A stretch of DNA of 36,979 bases. Origin: Bacteroidales bacterium (GTDB lineage Bacteria > Bacteroidota > Bacteroidia > Bacteroidales > F082). The position numbers and the translations under genes are program-made. Positions within the stretch are counted from its first letter, which is position 1; every line of letters starts with the position of its first letter. Of the stretch, positions 7,861 to 15,423 are shown in pieces. The stretch covers positions 1-36,979 of the forward strand of contig JABFQW010000051.1 in the NCBI GenBank assembly GCA_013141455.1. The letters run 5' to 3'. Below the pieces are notes generated by a model. It saw nothing but the letters and a program-made list of their open reading frames with translations, had not been told where the DNA came from and did not search any database.

Positions 7861-8912
7861 AAAAACGATCCGGTTTTCTGTCAGACCCTATGATATTTGC
7901 CTGGTTGTTCGGATTGTTGTCGTTATTGTTTATTCTCAATTTGTTTCTTGGTTCTGTAATCATACCAATTGGTGAGGTTTTCAGGATATTGTTCGGCGAA
8001 AGTACAGCCGGACAAACCGAATCTATTATCGTGCTGAACTTCAGGCTACCGCAAACAATAACAGCATTATTTACGGGCGCTGCCCTCGCAGTTGCAGGAT
8101 TAATGATGCAAACACTTTTTCGGAATCCACTCGCCGATCCGTCCATTTTGGGCATCAGTTCCGGTGCGGGATTAGGAGTTGCGATACTCTTGTTTTTTAC
8201 CGGGACTGTAACAAGCCAGGTATCGGGCGCCGCTGATATTTTAACCCATCTTGGTCTTAATATGGCTGCTTTCATTGGTGCGCTGGCAGTTCTGCTTTTG
8301 ATATTATTCATCAGTAATAAATTGAGAAACGCGGTGAGTCTTCTGATTGTAGGTATTATGATTGCCTATGTTGCCGGCGCATTGGTAGGTATCGTCAAGT
8401 ATTTCAGTCGTAAGGAAGATGTATATGCCTTTGCCTTATGGGGTCTTGGTAGTTTCTCGAATGTAGGCAACTCACAATTGCCTGTTTTCATCGTTTCAAT
8501 ATGTATCGGATTGGTATTTTCGGTGCTCATGATGAAATCGCTCAATTTATTGTTATTGGGTGACAGATATGCCGCTAATTTGGGATTAAACATAAGAATG
8601 ACAACCATTTACATAGTAATCATCACCGGTTTTCTGACTGCCATTGTTACCGCTTATGCCGGCCCGATTGCATTCATTGGATTGGCAGTGCCACATTTAT
8701 CACGAAGTTTATTCAAAACAGCTGATCATAAAGTACTATTACCGGCCACCATGATTCTTGGTTCTTGTCTCGCCTTGTTTTGTAATCTTGTTTCACGGCT
8801 TCCGGGTTTCGACGGGAGCCTGCCCATCAATTCGGTAACCTCACTCATTGGAGCGCCGATTGTGATCTGGTTTATATTCAAACACCGTAATTTCAGCTCA
8901 CAGGAATCATGA
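7857..8912 (+). CDS. FecCD/BtuC-family ABC transporter permease
   Basis: This is the inner-membrane channel subunit of the metal-chelate importer, 351 residues with about nine or ten hydrophobic helices. The family signature is clear: LRLP-like NFRLPQTITALFTGAAL (about 58-74), then AGLMMQTLFRNPLADPSILG (about 76-95) and ISSGAGLGVAI. The C-terminal part carries the ATPase-coupling stretch GPIAFIGLAVPHLSR and the closing GSLPINSVTSLIGAPIVIWF. The start codon overlaps the previous stop by four bases, and its own stop overlaps the ATPase start by four bases. This is the arrangement expected for a stoichiometric complex. It is complete, with no missing helix evident. Confidence 0.95.
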   Translation: MKKRSGFLSDPMIFAWLFGLLSLLFILNLFLGSVIIPIGEVFRILFGESTAGQTESIIVLNFRLPQTITALFTGAALAVAGLMMQTLFRNPLADPSILGISSGAGLGVAILLFFTGTVTSQVSGAADILTHLGLNMAAFIGALAVLLLILFISNKLRNAVSLLIVGIMIAYVAGALVGIVKYFSRKEDVYAFALWGLGSFSNVGNSQLPVFIVSICIGLVFSVLMMKSLNLLLLGDRYAANLGLNIRMTTIYIVIITGFLTAIVTAYAGPIAFIGLAVPHLSRSLFKTADHKVLLPATMILGSCLALFCNLVSRLPGFDGSLPINSVTSLIGAPIVIWFIFKHRNFSSQES

Positions 8913-9913
8913 AAAACCTGATCGAATGCCGAAACCTTGCGATAGGTTATAAAGATAAGAATGAGAAAGAAAAAATTCTTTTTCCAGCCATCGATGTTTC
9001 CCTGAAAGAAGGCGAACTTACTGCCTTGGTAGGTCCAAACGGGGCGGGTAAAACAAGTTTACTGAAGACCATATCCGGAAATTTATCCCAGTTATCTGGG
9101 CAAATTATTATCAGGAATAAAGACTTGAAAAGTTATTCAGCTGGTGATCTGGCAAAAATTATAAGTATCGTGTTGACCGACAGAATCTTAGATCAACATA
9201 TTAAAGTATTTGATGTTGTTGCAACAGGAAGATATCCCTATACCGGTTTTTGGGCAACCCTCGATCAACAGGATCGAAAAATGATCAATATGAGCATGGA
9301 GATGGTTGGCATTGAAAGTTTCAATAACCGAACCTTTGTTACACTTAGCGATGGCGAACGTCAAAAAGTAATGATAGCCAAGGCATTAGCTCAGGACACA
9401 CCCATCATACTCCTTGATGAGCCGGCGGCCTTTCTCGATTATCCAAGTAAAATTGATTTGGTGCATTTGCTGCAATCACTCGTCAATAATCACAAAAAAA
9501 CCATCCTTTTCTCTTCGCATGACCTCGATCTTACGCTCAGAACGGCCGACCGGCTTTGGTTAGTTGGGGCAGCCTTGCCAATCAAAACCGGTATTCCCGA
9601 ACAGTTGGTGTTGGATGGATTTATTGAAAAGTATTTCGTCCGTCACGGGCTTCATTTTGATCCCGAAAAAGGACAATTTATACAGCCTCCTGCCGGAAAC
9701 AAAAATATTTGTTTAATCGCGAAAGGTCTCAAGGGTATCTGGTTGCAAAATGCCCTCGTAAGGAAAGGTTGGTCAGTGAATCAAAATGAAGATGAAAATA
9801 TTGTAATACAATTAGTTAATGATGAAATTATCTTTCGAAAAGATTTGAAAACTGAAAGTTTTGAGAACATAGAACTATTGTTAAACAAACTTTGCCAAAA
9901 TGAAAACTCATAG
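8909..9913 (+). CDS. ABC transporter ATP-binding protein (metal-chelate importer)
   Basis: This is the cytoplasmic ATPase of the importer, 334 residues. Walker A GPNGAGKTS is at 42-50, the signature LSDGERQKV at 146-154, Walker B IILLDEP at 166-172 and the H-loop His at 204 (SSHDLDL). Where family members usually have the Q-loop Gln, this protein reads SIVLTDR (about 86-92) and no Gln is seen. I recall similar VLT forms in Bacteroidota relatives. Beyond the core of about 250 residues there is an extra C-terminal segment of about 80 residues with a small alpha/beta pattern (GNKNICLIAKGLKGIWLQNA), role unknown. The gene overlaps the permease by four bases and the amidohydrolase by fourteen. Confidence 0.94.
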   Translation: MKNLIECRNLAIGYKDKNEKEKILFPAIDVSLKEGELTALVGPNGAGKTSLLKTISGNLSQLSGQIIIRNKDLKSYSAGDLAKIISIVLTDRILDQHIKVFDVVATGRYPYTGFWATLDQQDRKMINMSMEMVGIESFNNRTFVTLSDGERQKVMIAKALAQDTPIILLDEPAAFLDYPSKIDLVHLLQSLVNNHKKTILFSSHDLDLTLRTADRLWLVGAALPIKTGIPEQLVLDGFIEKYFVRHGLHFDPEKGQFIQPPAGNKNICLIAKGLKGIWLQNALVRKGWSVNQNEDENIVIQLVNDEIIFRKDLKTESFENIELLLNKLCQNENS

Positions 9914-11552
9914 AAATCACCTATTTCACGGATTAATGATTATGGCAATTTTAGTAACCAATTGCAATCCAATGAAGCAAACCGTTGATATGATTGTGTA
10001 TAATGCCCATGTTTACACAGTGAATGAAAAGTTTGAAACTGTAGAGGCATTTGCGGTAAACGATGGCAGGTTTTTAGCAATGGGAACCACGGATGAAATA
10101 CTTTTCCGGTTTGAATCGGCAAACACTATCAATGCGCTGGGGAAACCTGTTTATCCCGGATTCAATGATGGTCATTGCCATTTTTACGGTTATGGTGAAA
10201 ATAGTATTCGCTATGCCGATCTCTCAGGAACAAAATCATTTGACGAAGTACTTGAACGGTTAAAACGTCATGCCGAAAAATTTCCATCAGAATGGTTGTT
10301 GGGGCGGGGATGGGATCAGAATACATGGGAAACGAAGCAATTTCCTGATAACGACGATTTGGAAAAGCTTTTTCCCGGAAAAAAAGTTTACCTGATTCGT
10401 ATTGACGGACATGCGGCACTTGTGAGTAAGCAGGCATTAAAATCGGCTGGGATTAACGAAAATTATAGAATAATTGGCGGCGAGGTGATAACAAATGAAC
10501 AGGGTGAGGCAAGTGGAATTTTATTAGACAATGCCATGGACACTATACGCGATTTGATTCCCGCTCTGACGGCTGAACAAAAGGAAACAGCGCTGGTGAA
10601 GGCACAACAAGACTGTTTTGCAGTTGGCCTGACAAGTGTTACTGATGCAGGATTGTCGTACCAGGTCATCGATTTGATAGCAGCCCTGCAATTGCAGGAT
10701 AAACTAAAAATGAAAATGAATGTGATGCTTACACCCGATTCAGTTTCGCTGGCCCGTTTTTTACCATTTGGACCAAAAGTAACCGAAAGGCTGATTGTTC
10801 GTTCAATTAAGCTTTATGCCGATGGCGCTTTAGGAAGCCGTGGGGCTAAATTATTATTGCCATACAGCGACGAAACGGATAAAACAGGAATGATCATGTT
10901 CGAAAAAGATTATTATGAAAAAATTTGCAAACAAGCTTATGAAGCCGGTTTTCAGGTAAACATGCACGCAATCGGAGATTCGGCGAACAGAATGGCGCTG
11001 AATATTTTTGGTAGTTTTCTGAATGGCAAAAACGACCTTCGCTGGCGAATTGAACATGCCCAGGTTGTTGATCCGGCTGATTTTGAATTATTTGGTAAAT
11101 ATTCCATTATCCCATCCGTTCAGAGTACACACTGCACATCGGATATGGGTTGGGCTGATGAACGGCTGGGACCGGAGCGTATAAAAACGGCCTATACTCA
11201 AAAGCAATTGATCCTACAAAACGGATGGCTCATCAATGGTACTGATTTTCCGATTGAAAGTATAAATCCGGTAAACACTTTTTATGCAGCGGTTGCGCGC
11301 AAAAGCACTGATGGATTTCCTGTAAATGGATTCCAGACTGAGAATGCTCTAAATAGGGAAGAAGCACTTCGGTCGATCACGATCTGGCCGGCTAAAGGCG
11401 CTTTCGAAGAATTGGTAAAAGGAAGTATCGAAATTAATAAATATGCTGATTTTGTGATACTTGATAGAGATATTATGATGATTCCATCGGATAGTATTCT
11501 CCTGACAAAGGTCCTCAGAACAGTGAGTTCCGGAGAGATAGTTTACGAATAA
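9900..11552 (+). CDS. Amidohydrolase lipoprotein (Amidohydro_3, YtcJ-like)
   Basis: This is a metal-dependent hydrolase of the amidohydrolase superfamily, 550 residues. A signal peptide with lipobox LVTNC (Cys22) suggests attachment to the envelope. The first metal ligands are His92 and His94 (NDGHCHF). Lys304 in SIKLYADGALGSRG fits the bridging lysine of this group. His356 (NMHAIGD), His386 (RIEHAQ) and Asp449 (NGTDFPIE) complete the set expected for YtcJ-like enzymes. The C-terminal strand domain with ADFVILDRD is normal. The substrate is not predictable; relatives act on N-acyl or formamide-type bonds. The 14-base overlap with the ABC ATPase gene implies co-translation with the importer, so a role in processing the imported compound is possible but unproven. 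Confidence 0.92.
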   Translation: MKTHRNHLFHGLMIMAILVTNCNPMKQTVDMIVYNAHVYTVNEKFETVEAFAVNDGRFLAMGTTDEILFRFESANTINALGKPVYPGFNDGHCHFYGYGENSIRYADLSGTKSFDEVLERLKRHAEKFPSEWLLGRGWDQNTWETKQFPDNDDLEKLFPGKKVYLIRIDGHAALVSKQALKSAGINENYRIIGGEVITNEQGEASGILLDNAMDTIRDLIPALTAEQKETALVKAQQDCFAVGLTSVTDAGLSYQVIDLIAALQLQDKLKMKMNVMLTPDSVSLARFLPFGPKVTERLIVRSIKLYADGALGSRGAKLLLPYSDETDKTGMIMFEKDYYEKICKQAYEAGFQVNMHAIGDSANRMALNIFGSFLNGKNDLRWRIEHAQVVDPADFELFGKYSIIPSVQSTHCTSDMGWADERLGPERIKTAYTQKQLILQNGWLINGTDFPIESINPVNTFYAAVARKSTDGFPVNGFQTENALNREEALRSITIWPAKGAFEELVKGSIEINKYADFVILDRDIMMIPSDSILLTKVLRTVSSGEIVYE

Positions 11553-11599
11553 AATGCCAATGGCGTCAAGTTAAGGGATTAAACATCAATAGATGATTC

Positions 11600-11712
11600 A
11601 TCTACTATCCTTCGACTTCCTCGTCTTACGGACGAGACAGGCTGCTCAGGATGACTGTAAGTCTATGTGTAGTCGAAGAATGTCAGTCTGAGCTGAGTCG
11701 AAGACAGTTTTT
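11600..11712. repeat. Imperfect inverted intergenic repeat
   Basis: A left arm near 11609-11655 (CTTCGACT ... GCTCAGGATGACTG) is mirrored by a right arm near 11680-11706 (TGTCAGTCTGAGCTGAGTCGAAGA). The left arm is interrupted by about 25 bases that contain a small hairpin (CTCGTC at 11620-11625 with GACGAG at 11631-11636). GTCGAAGA also occurs twice directly (from 11672 and from 11697). Repeats with CTTCGACT...CTCAGGATGAC are frequent between genes in many Bacteroidota genomes. This copy looks degraded. The remaining bases of the 334-base spacer show no gene. Confidence 0.6.
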
Positions 11713-11845
11713 TTTAACCAAACGACCTTGATTACGAATTTGTTATCAAAGCTTTTTCCGGCAGATTCAATGTCACTTTAATTCATGATACCCATAAATG
11801 ACATCGCCCGATTGTTGATAAACTGAAAAATCCTTCGATTTATAC

Positions 11846-11874
11846 TTGTAATTATCATTTCTTTATTATCTTTG
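11846..11874 (+). promoter_or_regulatory. Promoter of tRNA-Arg (Bacteroidota -33/-7 type)
   Basis: TTG at 11846-11848 is separated by 18 bases from TATCTTTG at 11867-11874, an exact match to TAnnTTTG. Transcription would start about six bases downstream, a few bases before the tRNA 5' end at 11887. Position and spacing both fit well. Confidence 0.65.
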
Positions 11875-11886
11875 CACTCTCAAAAT

Positions 11887-11959
11887 GGACCCGTAGCATA
11901 ATGGATAGTGCATCTGACTACGGATCAGAAGGTTGGGGGTTCGAGTCTCTCCGGGTTCA
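11887..11959 (+). tRNA. tRNA-Arg (anticodon ACG)
   Basis: The 73 bases fold into a full cloverleaf. The acceptor stem GGACCCG (11887-11893) pairs with CGGGTTC (11952-11958), with one G-T pair. The D arm is GCATAATGGATAGTGC (11896-11911). The anticodon stem TCTGA/TCAGA (11913-11917 and 11925-11929) holds the loop CTACGGA, with ACG at 11920-11922. The T arm loop is TTCGAGT (11940-11946), with stem GGGGG/CTCTC. The discriminator base is A at 11959. The CCA end is not encoded. With A34 deaminated to inosine it would read CGU, CGC and CGA codons. Confidence 0.97.
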
Positions 11960-11970
11960 CTACAGTGGCA

Positions 11971-12002
11971 AGGGTTTCAGCGGTTTCGCTGGAACCTTTT
12001 TT
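11971..12002 (+). terminator. Rho-independent terminator after tRNA-Arg
   Basis: A 12-bp stem (11971-11982 with 11987-11998, two G-T pairs) has a GTTT loop and is followed by a run of T to 12002. It lies 11 bases after the tRNA, so the tRNA is a single-gene transcript. Confidence 0.8.
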
Positions 12003-12559
12003 CATTTGGGTGCATACAGGAGTACTTGCTCAGTAAAAGATAAGCCATTACATCGAGGCATTTCTTTGATTCATTTGAAAAAAAGCTGGAATAATCCGAC
12101 TTTCTGTACTTACAGCTGTAAGCAATAGGAATTATTTTGCCATTAAAGCGAATAAACCAATTCAATCTATCAAGGCAAAAAAGAAAATTATTGGCAAATT
12201 TATTTTTCAGAATCGATGAAAGGAACTGTCTGAAAGAATCAAGATTGATGAACTGGCAATAAAAAATCTGACTAAAATGTTTCAATGTATCATCGAATCC
12301 TTAGAAACCACTTAGACTCGAAATGAAAATTTTATAAAAATTGTAAATCAATGAGTTACATATTCAAATTATGTCTTAACGCTTTCAGTAAGATTAATTT
12401 TGTGCGATACATTAGTTATTTAATTACAATTCTATAGCAAAACTAAAGGGTAATATTATACCCATTTCGAACAAAACAAATAGTAAACTGTTAATGTGTG
12501 TTAATATAGGTTTTCGATCAGCTATTATTAATCAGTTTTTCAATTCTACAAAAACTAAT
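12003..12559. other. Spacer without a convincing gene
   Basis: Reading frames here are short and broken. Between about 12140 and 12317, short plus-strand stretches in different frames have a lysine-rich, coding-like look but are cut by stops (for example KIDELAIKNLTKMF just before 12317). They could be a decayed gene, but I cannot name it. A TAATTTTG box at 12395-12402 resembles a -7 element for the downstream secreted-protein gene, without a clear -33 box. Confidence 0.4.
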
Positions 12560-14881
12560 ATGAGAAATTCTTTAACACCTTTGATTTTATTACTGATGCC
12601 GTTTGTTTTGCTTTCACAAACATCTTCCTATTCATGGCGATATTATCGGCCAGGTAATACCGGGATTCAGGGTGATATGGCAACTGCACTTTGGGTGGAC
12701 GAGCTTGGAGATCCGTATATAGCTGCCAATACAGGAAATTGGGGCGAAGGAGGCTTTGCGAAGTTCATCCAATCTGAAAACAAATGGATAAACTTCTCTA
12801 ATGTTGATAACCAATTATTGGGCTCATTTGACAATGGAGATGTGCAGATACATGATATCATTGAAGATTATGATAAAAATCTCTGGATGGGTAATTTTAC
12901 TGGAGCAATAAAATATAACCCGCAGGCAGGATCATCTTCTTTAGAAAGATTTGGTCCGGACAATTCCGGATTGCTTGGATTCACCTATGATGTGGATTTA
13001 GCTCCCGACAGTACGATTTGGTTTACAAGCACCGGTCTTGTTCGTTACAATCCAAAAAACGATCAATGGACTTACTGGCAGGAATCAAATACGCGGATTG
13101 CCGTGCAGCCAAAACCCGATGGGAGCTATTTGGTTTGGTCAGCTGATACCTATTACGGTTATGTTTTCACGTATAGCAGTGCGATGAATCAATTAACGAA
13201 TTACATGCCATCTGCCCTGGGCGAAATCGCAGGCTTGCCAGGAAAAGATTGTGTAGATGATGCGGGGAATTTTTGGGCATTGAGAATGTCGGTAGATGGA
13301 TATTGGGAAACACTTGAATATCAGCGTCCTGATGGAACCTGGGTTTATCCGACACCTCCTTATGAGAATGTGAGTTTTTATATTGACTCTTTCAGAGCTT
13401 ATGGTGACGGTAAAGCGTTATTAGTCATTTCAAACGGAGAAACATGGATGTTTGATGGAACAACCTGGCAAAACTATGGAACCTGGCGTACTGGTGGTGT
13501 AAATCTATCAGTTGATACTGATCAGGATGGAAATGTGTGGGTTTGTGGTAGTGGAGGTGCTGCAAAACGGGATGTAACAACGGGAAACTGGCAGCGCTAT
13601 AGAATTACCAACACTTCACAAATTGATTATTTTGTTGAAGATATTTCAATTGACAGCGAAGGTAGTGTTTGGATGGCAGGTAATGCAGGCGCCGGTGTTG
13701 GGGGATTTCAAAAATTTGATGGCGAAAGATGGACTGGATTTAATGAGTTCACGTATGGGTTAGGGTATCCGTTTCCATTCCAAACTGACAATACCAATGC
13801 AATATTCTGCAGACCATCGAATAATGATGTTATCATCAATCCTACTTTTCAAGGAATACATGGATGGAATGGTACAAACTACCACCCTCTGGAAGATATC
13901 ATGTCAACCTCAGAAGGGTTTACCGAAGATTCTTACGGCCGATTATGGAGCCTTGGGGAATATTATAATATCCGGTATTATAACGAAAATACACAGGAAT
14001 GGAATACCGTACCGATAGTAGGGTGGGGAAGTCATATCACGAAAGACCCTGCTACTGAAGGAAGTATCTGGGCAACTACCGACAATGAGATATTACGCAC
14101 AGATGGCACTAACTCTTTTAGTTGGGGAGTAGGAGATTTTCCCAACAGTGCAGGTTGGTTTACCGGATTTGCTGCGGATGCAAATGGCATCGTTTGGGTT
14201 GGAACCTGGTATCAATTTACTAGCACCGGTAGCACGCTTATCCGTTTAGATGTTAATACAGGAGAATCACAGATATGGTCACATGATGAAGGCTGGCCTT
14301 TTCCTGGCGAGCATGTCAGACCATTAACCGTAACATCAGATGGCCGGGTGTGGATGCAATATGACTCTGAATATCCATCAACAGAAGCTGGTTTATTATG
14401 GTATGATGGTGTAAATATTGAAACATTTCCAGCACCACCAGGAGGCGCTCCACAATGGGGTGGTTTGCCAAACAGTACGATTGATGAAGTAGATGTAAAG
14501 GAATTGCCTAATGGCTATGAACTTTGGATGAGTTGTATGGGAAGAGGGATTGCAGTTCTTGAGGTAATCAACGATCAGGTGGGGATTGAGACACCGTCGC
14601 CCAAAGAAAAGGCAAATTATGTAACTGTTTATCCAAATCCGGCAACCGAAAAAGTTACTATTACTTTCAATCAGGAAAATGATGGAATGATTCATATGTC
14701 GGTCTGTGATATATTAGGCAAGGAAGTTAAAGTACTTTTGAACAAATCTTTTGAATCAGGGCATCAGACCACTGTTTGGGATCTAACAGATCAAGGCGGA
14801 AACCGGGTTGATAAGGGAGTATATTACGTAAGATTATCAAATTCACAAAGCGTTAAATCAGCCAAAGTCATTGTGCAATAA
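12560..14881 (+). CDS. Secreted beta-propeller protein with T9SS sorting domain
   Basis: This 773-residue protein is predicted to be exported by Sec and then by the type IX system to the cell surface. The ATG at 12560 gives a clean signal peptide (MRNSLTPLILLLMPFVLLSQ); an earlier ATG at 12494 would put 22 residues in front of it and is unlikely. The body consists of repeated blades typical of two-component-regulator-like or LVIVD propellers, with recurring pieces such as DQDGNVWVCGSGG, DSEGSVWMAGNAG, DANGIVWVGTW and TSDGRVWMQYDS. The last 85 residues are a type A sorting domain: VYPNPATEKVTI, DILGKEVKVL, then GVYYVRLSNSQSVKSAKVIVQ. No enzyme motif is seen, so a binding role at the surface is the best guess. 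A strong terminator follows. Confidence 0.88.
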   Translation: MRNSLTPLILLLMPFVLLSQTSSYSWRYYRPGNTGIQGDMATALWVDELGDPYIAANTGNWGEGGFAKFIQSENKWINFSNVDNQLLGSFDNGDVQIHDIIEDYDKNLWMGNFTGAIKYNPQAGSSSLERFGPDNSGLLGFTYDVDLAPDSTIWFTSTGLVRYNPKNDQWTYWQESNTRIAVQPKPDGSYLVWSADTYYGYVFTYSSAMNQLTNYMPSALGEIAGLPGKDCVDDAGNFWALRMSVDGYWETLEYQRPDGTWVYPTPPYENVSFYIDSFRAYGDGKALLVISNGETWMFDGTTWQNYGTWRTGGVNLSVDTDQDGNVWVCGSGGAAKRDVTTGNWQRYRITNTSQIDYFVEDISIDSEGSVWMAGNAGAGVGGFQKFDGERWTGFNEFTYGLGYPFPFQTDNTNAIFCRPSNNDVIINPTFQGIHGWNGTNYHPLEDIMSTSEGFTEDSYGRLWSLGEYYNIRYYNENTQEWNTVPIVGWGSHITKDPATEGSIWATTDNEILRTDGTNSFSWGVGDFPNSAGWFTGFAADANGIVWVGTWYQFTSTGSTLIRLDVNTGESQIWSHDEGWPFPGEHVRPLTVTSDGRVWMQYDSEYPSTEAGLLWYDGVNIETFPAPPGGAPQWGGLPNSTIDEVDVKELPNGYELWMSCMGRGIAVLEVINDQVGIETPSPKEKANYVTVYPNPATEKVTITFNQENDGMIHMSVCDILGKEVKVLLNKSFESGHQTTVWDLTDQGGNRVDKGVYYVRLSNSQSVKSAKVIVQ

Positions 14882-15423
14882 TATTTTAGATTACGACATC
14901 GCTTAGTTAACATAAAATACTTAAAATTAAAATGCAGACCTGTCTGGAGAGAGAAGGGTCTGCATTTTCTTTATGAACCATGTCAACCGGTAGCAGGTTT
15001 GCGGTAATAACTAATAAAAACAAAATCAATTACTAAACAACATCGTTTCAGAATTTCTATAACAATAACCTAAAGATACTATACTTTAAGTGGGATAAAT
15101 ATCCACATTTATCTCTGGACTAACGCCCTTATTGTATTGATTATCATAATTATTCCCGAACTTGGTTCATTGGGTTCACCATCCATAGTCGGACTTGAAA
15201 ATGCGGAAATTTATTCCGTTTTACATACAGCATGATAATTTTCAACATTAGGATAACGCAATTTATTTCGTCATCATGGCAATTTTACTGAAATCAGAAG
15301 TTAATTTTCACAAGCTTTTGCCATAATAAATGATGAATAATTTCCTACATTTACAGCATATTTCTGAATATGATATAACACAGGTTAATCAAATCATATA
15401 TTCAATTATTTAATCATTTCTCC
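14882..15423. other. Spacer between T9SS propeller gene and M16 peptidase gene
   Basis: After the terminator at 14929-14970, the remaining 450 bases hold no credible gene on either strand. A loose dyad GTGGGATAAATATCCAC lies near 15091-15107. No exact TAnnTTTG promoter with a TTG partner was recognised before 15424. Confidence 0.5.
14929..14970 (+). terminator. Hairpin terminator after the T9SS propeller gene
   Basis: A perfect 12-bp stem (14929-14940 AAAATGCAGACC with 14957-14968 GGTCTGCATTTT) encloses a 16-base loop, and the stem ends in a T run. It lies about 50 bases after the stop codon and is AT-symmetric enough to work on both strands. Confidence 0.75.

Noticed and set aside
7718-8311. 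197-residue minus-strand frame
   Set aside because: It is fully antisense to the permease gene; its length is explained by codon bias of the sense gene.
11901-12128. 75-residue frame over the tRNA
   Set aside because: It begins inside tRNA-Arg and passes through its terminator.
11977-12285. 102-residue minus-strand frame
   Set aside because: It crosses the terminator of tRNA-Arg and shows no domain or signal.
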